Below, one piece after another: positions 5,289 through 10,932 of a DNA stretch of 10,932 bases (position 1 is the first letter of the stretch; each line of letters begins with the position of its first letter). A program made the translations under genes and the position numbers. Under the pieces are notes generated by a model, which was not told the origin of the DNA, made no database searches, and saw only the letters and a list, made by a program, of their open reading frames with translations. Source of the DNA: Oscillospiraceae bacterium (GTDB taxonomy: Bacteria > Bacillota > Clostridia > Oscillospirales > Ruminococcaceae). Where the stretch lies: the NCBI GenBank assembly GCA_003453215.1, contig DMMB01000052.1, forward strand, positions 1 to 10,932. The letters run 5' to 3'.

Positions 5289-5537
5289 TCAACCCTCCCA
5301 AGGCCATGGGGTGCAGCCCCAGTTCCAGTTACGGCTGCCCGCAGCGGCACAGGGGGTCAGCGGGGCGGCCTCATTATAGGCGGTGCGGGCGGCTTCCAGC
5401 TTTTCGCAGGCTTTGGCAAAGGTGGCAGCCGCTTCCGGACAGTCCGGGTGGGTATCCAGGTACAGGCGGCATTCCAACGCTACAAAGGCCTGCCGCTGGA
5501 CATCCCTTGTCAGGTTGCAGAGATTATTTTCAGCCAC
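5289..5537 (-). CDS. cotJB: spore coat protein CotJB
   Basis: Small coat-assembly protein of 82 residues, normally encoded between cotJA and cotJC and associated with the inner spore coat in Bacillus. The N-terminal half has the helical ALxxLxLYLDTHP pattern (VALECRLYLDTHPDCPEA, from about residue 19), and the protein ends with the family's Trp/Pro signature WNWGCTPWPWEG. The start is taken as the GTG at 5537 because an AAAGGGGGG sequence (5544-5552 on the plus strand) is correctly placed. An alternative GTG at 5555 adds six residues but lacks a ribosome site. With the chosen start it overlaps the stop of cotJA by eight bases, suggesting coupling. The gene appears intact, in contrast to cotJC. 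Confidence 0.85.
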   Translation of the reverse strand: MAENNLCNLTRDVQRQAFVALECRLYLDTHPDCPEAAATFAKACEKLEAARTAYNEAAPLTPCAAAGSRNWNWGCTPWPWEG

Positions 5538-5769
5538 GGTTGGCCCCCCTTTCACATTCGCAGCCGGTAAACGGCAGGTCTAATGCCGGGAATAAAGTCC
5601 CCCGGCAAAGCGCTTTTTCGGCATCGTAAGTTTCGCCCCAGCGCTGCCAGGGCACATAGGCCATTGCAATGGGGTATTCGCTATCGATGATACGGCGAGT
5701 GCGGTTCATGCCGGTCGGGGCATAGCCCGGCTGGGCACCCATGCAGCCGCCGTTGTTGCAGTATCTCAT
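5530..5769 (-). CDS. cotJA: spore coat associated protein CotJA
   Basis: First gene of the cotJ cassette, 79 residues. The core shows AMAYVPWQRWGETYDAEKAL (35-54) followed by CRGTLFPALDLPFTG (55-69), the conserved CotJA region. The N-terminal 25 residues are Cys/Gly/Asn-rich and probably disordered. An AAAGGAGT ribosome site (5776-5783 on the plus strand) precedes two adjacent ATG codons; 5769 has better spacing than 5772. In spore formers the cassette is expressed in the mother cell, so its presence suggests a sporulating ancestor. Whether this organism still sporulates cannot be told from the window, and the damaged cotJC raises doubt. Confidence 0.87.
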   Translation of the reverse strand: MRYCNNGGCMGAQPGYAPTGMNRTRRIIDSEYPIAMAYVPWQRWGETYDAEKALCRGTLFPALDLPFTGCECERGANRG

Positions 5770-5800
5770 CATGTCACTCCTTTCGGAAAGGTTCATTGGC

Positions 5801-5829
5801 ATACTACGCCGGAATGCCCATGGGGTGAA
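5801..5829 (-). promoter_or_regulatory. possible promoter for the cotJ cassette
   Basis: On the minus strand TTCACC (5824-5829) and TAGTAT (5801-5806) are spaced by 17 bases, each matching the sigma-A consensus at four of six positions. I do not see a clear sigma-E type promoter (KMATATT and CATACA boxes), which would be expected for a mother-cell coat gene. The match is modest. Confidence 0.3.
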
Positions 5830-5844
5830 TTGGTGGGATTTCCG

Positions 5845-5873
5845 TTGAAAAGGCGCCCCAAAGATGCTATAAT
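5845..5873 (+). promoter_or_regulatory. strong sigma-A promoter of the DEAD-box helicase
   Basis: TTGAAA at 5845-5850, a 17-base spacer and a perfect TATAAT at 5868-5873. The start point would be near 5880, giving a 5' UTR of about 57 bases that contains the inverted repeat at 5902-5918. This promoter is divergent from the cotJ genes. Confidence 0.87.
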
Positions 5874-5901
5874 ATTGGCCGGACAAGAAAATATAGAAAA
5901 A

Positions 5902-5918
5902 CCGGTATGCCATACCGG
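5902..5918 (+). repeat. perfect inverted repeat in the helicase 5' UTR
   Basis: CCGGTATG at 5902-5909 and CATACCGG at 5911-5918 are perfect inverted copies around one central C. As RNA they can form a seven-base-pair hairpin with a GCC loop, ending five bases before the AAGGAAG ribosome site region. As DNA it is a palindrome suitable for a dimeric regulator downstream of the start point. No T-run follows, so it is not a terminator. Confidence 0.7.
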
Positions 5919-5936
5919 AGTAAAAGGAAGTAAATC

Positions 5937-7082
5937 ATGACGACAAATTACCAGGAACTGCCCATCCGCGAGGAGATGAAAAAGGCAATCGCAGAGATGG
6001 GCTTTACTGAGATGACCGAAATTCAACAAAAGGCGATCCCGGAACTGCTGGCCTGCAAAGAGGTCATTGCCAAGGCCCCCACCGGCACCGGGAAAACCTG
6101 CGCTTTTGGTGTGCCGATGGTACAGCGTATCCAGCCGGAAAAAGGCTATGTGCAGGGGGTTGTCCTTTGCCCCACCCGGGAGCTCTGCCTGCAGATTACC
6201 GAGGAGCTGCAGAAGCTGGGCAAATATATCCCCGGTTTTTCCGTTGTGGCGGTGTACGGCGGGCAATCCATGCAGCCGCAGATTAACGCCCTTCGCAAGA
6301 ATCCGCAGATTGTAGTGGCCACCCCCGGCCGCCTGATGGACCATATGCGCCGGCGCAATGTTGCCATCGACCGCACTGAGATGATTGTGCTGGATGAAGC
6401 GGACGAAATGTTGGATATGGGTTTCTATCAGGATGTGCGCTGGATTCTGGACCGGGTGCCGCGCACCAAGCAGATGTCTATGTTTTCCGCCACCATTTCC
6501 CGCGAGGTTATGGATATTGGTTGGCTGTACCAGCTGGATCCGGTGGAGCTGGTGGTGGAGCCGGTAGCGGAAAGTAAACCCCGCATCACCCAGTACTGCA
6601 TCAAGTGCAGCGGCCGGGAGCGCATTGAAACGCTCATCAACCTGCTGAAACGGGAGGAATACCGCCGCAGCATGGTATTCTGCAATACCAAATACGGCAC
6701 CGTCAGCCTGGTGACACATCTGGAAAAGGCCGGGCTGCGCGCCAAGTGCCTTAATGGGGATATGGAACAGGCGGCCCGCAACCGCATTATGACGGCCTAC
6801 CGCAACAATGAATTTGATGTGCTGGTAGCCACCGATGTAGCCGCCCGCGGCATTGATGTGGAACAGGTGGATGCGGCCTTCAATTACGAAATCCCCAATG
6901 AAAATGAATACTACCTGCACCGCATTGGGCGTACCGGCCGCGCCGGCCGCGAGGGAGTTTCCTTCGTCTTTTACAGTGAAAACGAGCGCCAGCGGCTTAA
7001 AACCATTCTTAAGTACTCCGGCAACAGCTATCATCCTATCACGGTCAATGCGGATGGCAGCTTTACCGCGTGTGAACTGTAA
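5937..7082 (+). CDS. DEAD-box ATP-dependent RNA helicase (compact form)
   Basis: RNA helicase that unwinds short duplexes in RNA-protein complexes using ATP, usually in ribosome assembly, RNA decay or cold adaptation. The motifs occur in order over 381 residues: Q-motif region EIQQKAIPELL (28-38), motif I APTGTGKT (47-54), Ia PTREL, Ib TPGR, motif II DEAD (153-156), motif III SAT (184-186), IV VFCNT, motif V ATDVAARGID, and motif VI HRIGRTGRAGR starting at H328. The protein ends about 40 residues after motif VI, without the basic or RNA-recognition extensions of CshA, DeaD or DbpA, so substrate choice may depend on partners. AGGAAG at 5925-5930 gives the start. Its stop overlaps the ribosome site of the small Cys-rich gene that follows. 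I cannot assign a specific symbol. Confidence 0.93.
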   Translation: MTTNYQELPIREEMKKAIAEMGFTEMTEIQQKAIPELLACKEVIAKAPTGTGKTCAFGVPMVQRIQPEKGYVQGVVLCPTRELCLQITEELQKLGKYIPGFSVVAVYGGQSMQPQINALRKNPQIVVATPGRLMDHMRRRNVAIDRTEMIVLDEADEMLDMGFYQDVRWILDRVPRTKQMSMFSATISREVMDIGWLYQLDPVELVVEPVAESKPRITQYCIKCSGRERIETLINLLKREEYRRSMVFCNTKYGTVSLVTHLEKAGLRAKCLNGDMEQAARNRIMTAYRNNEFDVLVATDVAARGIDVEQVDAAFNYEIPNENEYYLHRIGRTGRAGREGVSFVFYSENERQRLKTILKYSGNSYHPITVNADGSFTACEL

Positions 7083-7095
7083 GGAGGCGCTGTGC

Positions 7096-7290
7096 ATGGC
7101 GGAAAAATCCTCCCAAACAGGTGGAAGCTGCGACTTTTGCGCCCACTACGAATACGACGATGAGATGGCCTGCTATGTGTGTGAGATGAATTTGGATGAG
7201 GACGAAATGGTGATGTTTCTGCAGCACCGCAATGATGCCTGTCCTTACTTCCGTTTTAGCGATGACTATAAGCTGGCAGGCCGCCAGTAA
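7096..7290 (+). CDS. small cysteine-rich protein, possible zinc ribbon (DUF6472-like)
   Basis: A 64-residue acidic protein. It contains CDFCAHY (C12, C15), CYVCEMNLDEDEM (C26, C29) and a late CPYFR (C49): two CxxC pairs plus a fifth Cys, suggesting a small zinc-binding fold. I associate this pattern with the uncharacterised family DUF6472 found in Clostridia, but from memory only. AAGGAGG at 7081-7087 overlaps the helicase stop and places the ATG eight bases downstream, so the two genes are very probably co-transcribed and coupled. The neighbour suggests a role with RNA or ribosomes, but the sequence alone does not show a function. A strong terminator follows. Confidence 0.82.
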   Translation: MAEKSSQTGGSCDFCAHYEYDDEMACYVCEMNLDEDEMVMFLQHRNDACPYFRFSDDYKLAGRQ

Positions 7291-7303
7291 ATAAAAAAGA
7301 CCC

Positions 7304-7342
7304 GCCGCAGAGAGCGAAGAAAGCTCCCTGCGGCAGTTTTTT
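7304..7342. terminator. bidirectional terminator between convergent genes
   Basis: GCCGCAG (7304-7310) pairs with CTGCGGC (7328-7334). After one mismatch GAGC (7312-7315) pairs with GCTC (7323-7326) around a seven-base loop. TTTTTT follows at 7337-7342 on the plus strand, and an A-run at 7293-7298 supplies a T-run for the minus strand, so it can also end the gene at 7352-7558. Confidence 0.9.
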
Positions 7343-7351
7343 CTTGTGGAA

Positions 7352-7558
7352 TTATTCCTCGGGCGGGGCTTCTTCACCGGCCTCCAGCCGGTTCAGCATC
7401 TGTCGGATGCGGCGGGAAGCCTCCCAGGTATCATCGCAGCTTTGCACATAGCCCACAATGCGCTCCTGCGCCGCAGGAGAAAGCGAAGTAAAGGCCGCCA
7501 AAGCCTGCGGGTGTCCGGCCAACTGCTGATCCCACTGTTGGTCAAAATAGCTGTTCAT
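7352..7558 (-). CDS. small hypothetical protein
   Basis: A 68-residue protein starting MNSYFDQQWDQQLAGHPQAL. It is predicted by eye to be mostly helical (AFTSLSPAAQERIVGYVQSC and EASRRIRQMLNRLEAG) with an acidic, proline-containing tail. I do not recognise a family with confidence. The start at 7558 is supported by AGGAGG (7566-7571 on the plus strand) seven bases upstream; an upstream start at 7579 would lie before that ribosome site and is rejected. It converges on the helicase operon and shares its terminator. Its single Cys and lack of signal peptide or membrane segment suggest a small soluble cytoplasmic protein. It could resemble the C-terminal helical part of YdeI-like proteins, but this is only an impression. 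Confidence 0.7.
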   Translation of the reverse strand: MNSYFDQQWDQQLAGHPQALAAFTSLSPAAQERIVGYVQSCDDTWEASRRIRQMLNRLEAGEEAPPEE

Positions 7559-7625
7559 AGGGGTACCTCCTGATAACAAAGTGATGGAGCAGAGATAGTA
7601 TGTGCCAGAATACAGATATTACTTG

Positions 7626-7654
7626 TTGGCAGAGGGAAAAGGCTGTGCTATAAT
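7626..7654 (+). promoter_or_regulatory. strong sigma-A promoter of the LtaS-like gene
   Basis: TTGGCA at 7626-7631, a 17-base spacer and a perfect TATAAT at 7649-7654, preceded by TGC for an extended -10. The start point would be near 7661, leaving a 5' UTR of about 60 bases. The remainder of 7559-7720 shows no gene, and I could not place a convincing promoter for the minus-strand gene there. Confidence 0.85.
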
Positions 7655-7720
7655 AAATCGAAAAAATTACGAAAATAGGAACTTTTTGGCGATTTTGGAT
7701 CAGAACGGAAGGGATCATAA

Positions 7721-9760
7721 ATGATAGTGACGGAACCGAATATCACCAATCCGGCAGCAGAACCGCAACCGGAACGGCAGCCAAAGTTGCCATGGGCCGC
7801 CTGGCGGGGAATGTGGTTTTTCCCGGCAGCGGTGCTGTGGTTGGAACTGGTACTGCGCATTTCTACCATTGGCTTTGATTACCCCAAAGGCCTTTTTTAT
7901 ACCCTTGGTTTTTCACTGGCGGCCGGGCTGCTGCTGGCTCTGCTGGGTAAGGCCTTTTCGCCAAAAGCAGGCCGCATAATCGTTACGGTACTGTGGGGGA
8001 TTTTCAGCTTCTTCTACATGGGCCAGGTAGTGTACTATGCCATTTTCAAGGTGTATTTTACTTTGTTTTCTGTCGGCGGGGCAGGGCAGGTGACGCAGTT
8101 TTCCAGCGTTATTTTTTCCACCATTCTGCAGTGCTGGTGGGCGCTGCTGCTTATGTTGGTACCCATGGTGCTGCTCCTCTGGCAGGGCAAAAAGCGCATA
8201 GCCTGGGGCCATGACCAGTGGAAAGAGCTGCTATGGCCGTTCATTACCGCATTGGTTTTGCAGTCGGTTACTACTTGCGGGGCACTGCTGGATACCAACG
8301 GGGCCATGAGTGTCAGCCGCCTGTATACCACCGATTTTATCAGCAATCTTTCGGTCAGCCGCTTCGGTCTTCTTACCACTTTCCGCATCGAAGCACGCAA
8401 TGCCTGGTTTGGACCGCTGCCGGCAGTAACAACCGGCGCGGAAGCGGAACCGGAACCCGATCCGGAACCGGAGCCAACAGCCCAAAAGCAGGTGATGGAT
8501 ATTGACTTTGCGGCCCTGGCAGAAGGGACAGAGGATGCCGAACTGGCAGAAATGTACCGTTATTTTGCCAAAGTAACGCCGGCAACGGAAAATGAGTACA
8601 CCGGCTATTTTGCCGGGAAAAATCTTATCTTCCTTACTTGCGAAAGCCTGTGGAAATATGCCATTGATCCGGAACTGACCCCCAACCTTTATAAGCTGTG
8701 GAGCGAAGGCTTTCAGTTTACAAATTTCTATAATCCCATTTGGGGTGTTTCTACCCTGGATGGCGAATATGTGAACCTATTGGGAATGATCCCGGTCACC
8801 GGTACCTGGAGCATGACCGAATCGGCCGCCAACTGGCTGCCATTTTCCTTTGGCAATCAGTTCCGCGCTTTGGGGTACACCACCCGCGCCTATCACGATC
8901 ATACCTATACCTATTATTCCCGCGATAAATCCCACCCCAATCTGGGGTACGACTACAAGGGTGTGGGCAATGGCCTGAATATCAAGGTTATGTGGCCGGA
9001 ATCCGACGTGGATATGATGAACGCCACATTGGATACCGTTTTAGCCGATGAGCACTTCATGACCTATTATCTCACCGTCAGCGGCCATCTGGAGTATAAT
9101 TTCTTCGGCAATGCGATGGCCATGCGCAATGAGGAGGCGGTGGCCAATCTGGAACTGCCGGAGGCGGCCCGGGCCTACCTGGCCTGCAATATAGAACTGG
9201 ATAAGGCCATCGGTGTGCTGCTGCAAAAGCTTGAGGAAACCGGCCATGATAAGGATACCGTTCTTATGCTGGCGCCCGATCATTACCCATATGGTTTGGA
9301 TACCGAATCGCTGAATGCGCTGGCCGGCCGGGAGCTGGATCAATTTAGCGTATACCAAAGCTGCTTCCTTATCTGGAGCGCGGATATGGAAACCCCGATT
9401 GTCATTGATAAGCCGGTTTCCAGTCTGGATATTTTGCCGACGGTCAGCAACCTGTTCGATTTGAAATACGATTCCCGCCTGATGATGGGAACCGATATGC
9501 TGAGTGATATTCAGTCGCCGGTCGTCTTCCAGGATCACAGCTGGCTTACCTGCTATGGCCGGTACGATGCTTCGAATGATCAATATACGCCGCTGAAAAA
9601 GACTGCCAACGACGAGATTTATGTCAGCAGTATCAATCGGCTGGTCGATCAAAAATTCAATTACTCCAAATTGATTTTGCGCAAAGATTTTTACCGGCAC
9701 CTGTGGCAGGATGCCGGATTGTGGAAAACAGAAGACCCTTCTGCGCAGACCAATTCCTGA
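7721..9760 (+). CDS. LtaS-family membrane sulfatase-fold transferase
   Basis: Membrane-anchored enzyme of the lipoteichoic-acid synthase type, 679 residues. Such enzymes transfer glycerol phosphate from phosphatidylglycerol to a surface glycolipid or polymer outside the membrane. About five membrane helices occupy roughly 31-49, 57-76, 86-109, 135-154 and 169-190. A low-complexity Glu/Pro linker follows at 241-252. The extracellular alkaline-phosphatase-fold domain has E308 (in LTCESLW), a candidate catalytic T345 (in GVSTLDGEY), H456 (in VSGHLEYN) and D520-H521 (in APDHYPYG). These correspond to the Mn ligands and nucleophile of S. aureus LtaS (E255, T300, H416, D475, H476). The start follows GGAAGGGA at 7707-7714. 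Teichoic-type polymer synthesis is likely; another phospho-alcohol transferase role is possible. The ECF gene 40 bases downstream is probably on the same transcript. Confidence 0.88.
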   Translation: MIVTEPNITNPAAEPQPERQPKLPWAAWRGMWFFPAAVLWLELVLRISTIGFDYPKGLFYTLGFSLAAGLLLALLGKAFSPKAGRIIVTVLWGIFSFFYMGQVVYYAIFKVYFTLFSVGGAGQVTQFSSVIFSTILQCWWALLLMLVPMVLLLWQGKKRIAWGHDQWKELLWPFITALVLQSVTTCGALLDTNGAMSVSRLYTTDFISNLSVSRFGLLTTFRIEARNAWFGPLPAVTTGAEAEPEPDPEPEPTAQKQVMDIDFAALAEGTEDAELAEMYRYFAKVTPATENEYTGYFAGKNLIFLTCESLWKYAIDPELTPNLYKLWSEGFQFTNFYNPIWGVSTLDGEYVNLLGMIPVTGTWSMTESAANWLPFSFGNQFRALGYTTRAYHDHTYTYYSRDKSHPNLGYDYKGVGNGLNIKVMWPESDVDMMNATLDTVLADEHFMTYYLTVSGHLEYNFFGNAMAMRNEEAVANLELPEAARAYLACNIELDKAIGVLLQKLEETGHDKDTVLMLAPDHYPYGLDTESLNALAGRELDQFSVYQSCFLIWSADMETPIVIDKPVSSLDILPTVSNLFDLKYDSRLMMGTDMLSDIQSPVVFQDHSWLTCYGRYDASNDQYTPLKKTANDEIYVSSINRLVDQKFNYSKLILRKDFYRHLWQDAGLWKTEDPSAQTNS

Positions 9761-9800
9761 GTAACCCCAAGAATCCCATGACCCCAAAGGAGGAACCCCA

Positions 9801-10322
9801 ATGAATCGAAACAATGCTCTGAAAAAACTGGTGCTGGCGGCGCTTTTTGTAGCGCTGGATCTTCTCTTTACCCGCGTGTTTTGCGTGTACCTTATGGGTG
9901 GTGCAGAACGTGTTAGCCTGCAAACCCTGGCCAGCGCCGTGTGCGGTTGGGCACTGGGGCCCTGGTGGGGTGCTGGCGTGGCCGCTGCTGCCGATCTATT
10001 GGGGTCTGCGGTGGGGACCTCCGGCCTGTCCTTCTTTCCGGGATTTACCCTTACAGCGGCGCTGCGGGGCCTTACCTACGGTCTGCTGCTGTACCGCAAG
10101 CCCGTAACATTTCCCCGATGCCTGGCAGCCAGTGCGGCGGTCAGCATTTTGTGGGGGCTTTTACTTAATGCCGTTTGGCTTTCCTTTTACATGGGCAAAA
10201 ACTTTTGGGCCTGGACGGTGGCCAAAGCGCCGCTCAAGCTTTTGCTGGTGCCGGTCTATGGCTACCTTATCTACCTCACGCTAAAAGGTCTGCAAAAAAG
10301 CGGTTTGGAAAAACATCTGTAA
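9801..10322 (+). CDS. ECF transporter S component, folate (FolT) family
   Basis: Membrane protein of 173 residues with about five to six hydrophobic segments, the size of the vitamin-binding S components of energy-coupling factor importers. Features shared with folate-type S components are the N-terminal KKLVLAALFVALDLLFTRVF, the ALGPWWGAGVAAAADLLGSA segment (about 51-70) and FFPGFTLTAALRGLTYGLLL (about 78-97). S components bind the vitamin and work with a shared module (EcfT, EcfA1, EcfA2) encoded elsewhere; none of those is in this window. The start is given by AAAGGAGG at 9786-9793, seven bases upstream. No FMN, folate or other riboswitch is evident in the 40-base gap after the LtaS-like gene. 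Family membership is fairly secure; folate as substrate is less so. Confidence 0.78.
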   Translation: MNRNNALKKLVLAALFVALDLLFTRVFCVYLMGGAERVSLQTLASAVCGWALGPWWGAGVAAAADLLGSAVGTSGLSFFPGFTLTAALRGLTYGLLLYRKPVTFPRCLAASAAVSILWGLLLNAVWLSFYMGKNFWAWTVAKAPLKLLLVPVYGYLIYLTLKGLQKSGLEKHL

Positions 10323-10331
10323 ATAAAAGAG

Positions 10332-10371
10332 CACCCGCCTTTTTTCTGGGAAAGACGGGTGTTTTGCTTTT
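10332..10371. terminator. bidirectional terminator between the ECF gene and rapZ
   Basis: CACCCG (10332-10337) pairs with CGGGTG (10356-10361). After one mismatch CTTT (10339-10342) pairs with AAAG (10351-10354) around an eight-base loop. TTTTGCTTTT follows on the plus strand, and an A-rich run at 10321-10329 gives T residues on the minus strand, so both convergent genes can use it. Confidence 0.82.
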
Positions 10372-10378
10372 ATAAAAT

Positions 10379-10932
10379 TCAGCGGCGGTCTTTGTCCCGG
10401 TGGGAAAGTTCTACCCGGTAGCCCAAATGCCGCAGATAGGCCGCCAGTTGGCAGGCCATGGCCACGCTGCGGTGGCGGCCGCCGGTGCAGCCTACCGCTA
10501 CCACCAGCTGGCTTTTCCCCTCGCGCTGGTACAGCGGAATAGAAAAGGCCAGCAGTTCCTCCAGTTTTTGCAGCATCTCATGGCTTTCCGGGGCGTTCAT
10601 GACATAGTCGCATACCGGCTGCTCGGTACCATCGTGCTCTTTCAGCTCCGGTACATAGTAGGGGTTGGGCAGGCACCGTACATCAAAGACCAGATCGGCA
10701 TCCTGCGGCAGTCCGTTGCGAAAGCCAAAGGAAATACAGCTGATGAGCATGGGGGTTGTCTCTCCCTCAAAGATGGATACAATGCGGCTGCGCAGCTGGG
10801 AAGAAGAAAGGACGGTTGTATCGATAATATAATCCGCGGATTGCCGGATCGGTTCCAGCAGGCGGCGTTCTTCCCGGATGGCGTCCTCCAGGCAGCCGTC
10901 GCATTCATCCAGCAGGGGGTGTCGGCGGCGGG
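10379..10932 (-). CDS. rapZ: RNase adapter / nucleotide-binding protein RapZ, partial
   Basis: The C-terminal 183 residues of a RapZ (YvcJ) protein; the gene runs off the window end and lacks about the first 100 residues with the Walker A P-loop. Visible parts are RRRHPLLDE and the Glu/Arg-rich helix, then DYIIDTT, SFGFRNGLPQDADLVFDVR, LPNPYYVPEL and the conserved GCTGGRHRSVAMA near the end, followed by a C-terminal HRDKDRR. In E. coli RapZ guides RNase E to the small RNA GlmZ and senses glucosamine-6-phosphate. In Gram-positives the orthologue is a nucleotide-binding protein usually encoded next to whiA and yvcK, which would lie further along the minus strand or beyond this window. The in-frame ATG at 10750 is internal, because the frame continues upstream with conserved sequence. 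Confidence 0.94.
   Translation of the reverse strand, partial: RRRHPLLDECDGCLEDAIREERRLLEPIRQSADYIIDTTVLSSSQLRSRIVSIFEGETTPMLISCISFGFRNGLPQDADLVFDVRCLPNPYYVPELKEHDGTEQPVCDYVMNAPESHEMLQKLEELLAFSIPLYQREGKSQLVVAVGCTGGRHRSVAMACQLAAYLRHLGYRVELSHRDKDRR

Noticed and set aside
5793..7097. Minus-strand open frame of 434 codons opposite the helicase
   Set aside because: It is the antisense shadow of a clearly real DEAD-box gene, has no ribosome site and its translation is rich in His, Ala and Gly without any recognisable motif.
1..10932. CRISPR array, transposon, integrase, toxin-antitoxin pair or tRNA/rRNA gene
   Set aside because: No regularly spaced repeats, transposase or integrase motifs, paired toxin-antitoxin genes or tRNA/rRNA-like folds were recognised by reading the window.

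Overview
The window looks like a stretch of a Clostridia (Bacillota) chromosome, most likely from the Oscillospiraceae/Ruminococcaceae. That placement is inference from gene content: a cotJ spore-coat cassette, the C-terminal part of RapZ, a Clostridia-type ECF S component and an LtaS-like sulfatase-fold enzyme. Almost every gene has a strong Shine-Dalgarno (SD) sequence. Nothing points to a phage, a plasmid, an insertion sequence or CRISPR.

Layout. (1) 1-1071: a possible end of an upstream frame, then a two-gene operon of inorganic pyrophosphatase (ppa) and a short peptide deformylase-like gene. (2) 1072-4483, the most interesting part: a near-consensus promoter, a 29-codon leader peptide with three consecutive Cys codons, RNA segments able to form mutually exclusive antiterminator and terminator structures, and then a complete ABC importer (two permeases, an ATPase and a lipoprotein binding protein resembling the cysteine-binding CjaA/Cj0982c type). 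The transporter type and the poly-Cys leader point independently to cysteine, so I read the locus as a cysteine uptake operon under ribosome-mediated (trp-type) attenuation. (3) 4506-5076: a GNAT acetyltransferase with its own terminator. (4) 5086-5769, minus strand: cotJA, cotJB and a cotJC gene cut off before its second set of metal ligands. (5) 5845-7342: a promoter, a 5' UTR palindrome, a compact DEAD-box RNA helicase and a coupled small Cys-rich protein, ended by a bidirectional terminator. (6) 7352-7558, minus: a small unrecognised protein. (7) 7626-10371: a strong promoter, an LtaS-family membrane enzyme, a FolT-type ECF S component and another bidirectional terminator. (8) 10379 to the window end, minus: the C-terminal part of rapZ.

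Most genes are housekeeping or accessory functions in short, separately terminated units. The strongest candidate for an undescribed element is the poly-cysteine leader and attenuator in front of the cysteine-type ABC transporter. Next come the truncated cotJC, the inverted repeat in the helicase 5' UTR and the small Cys-rich protein coupled to that helicase.
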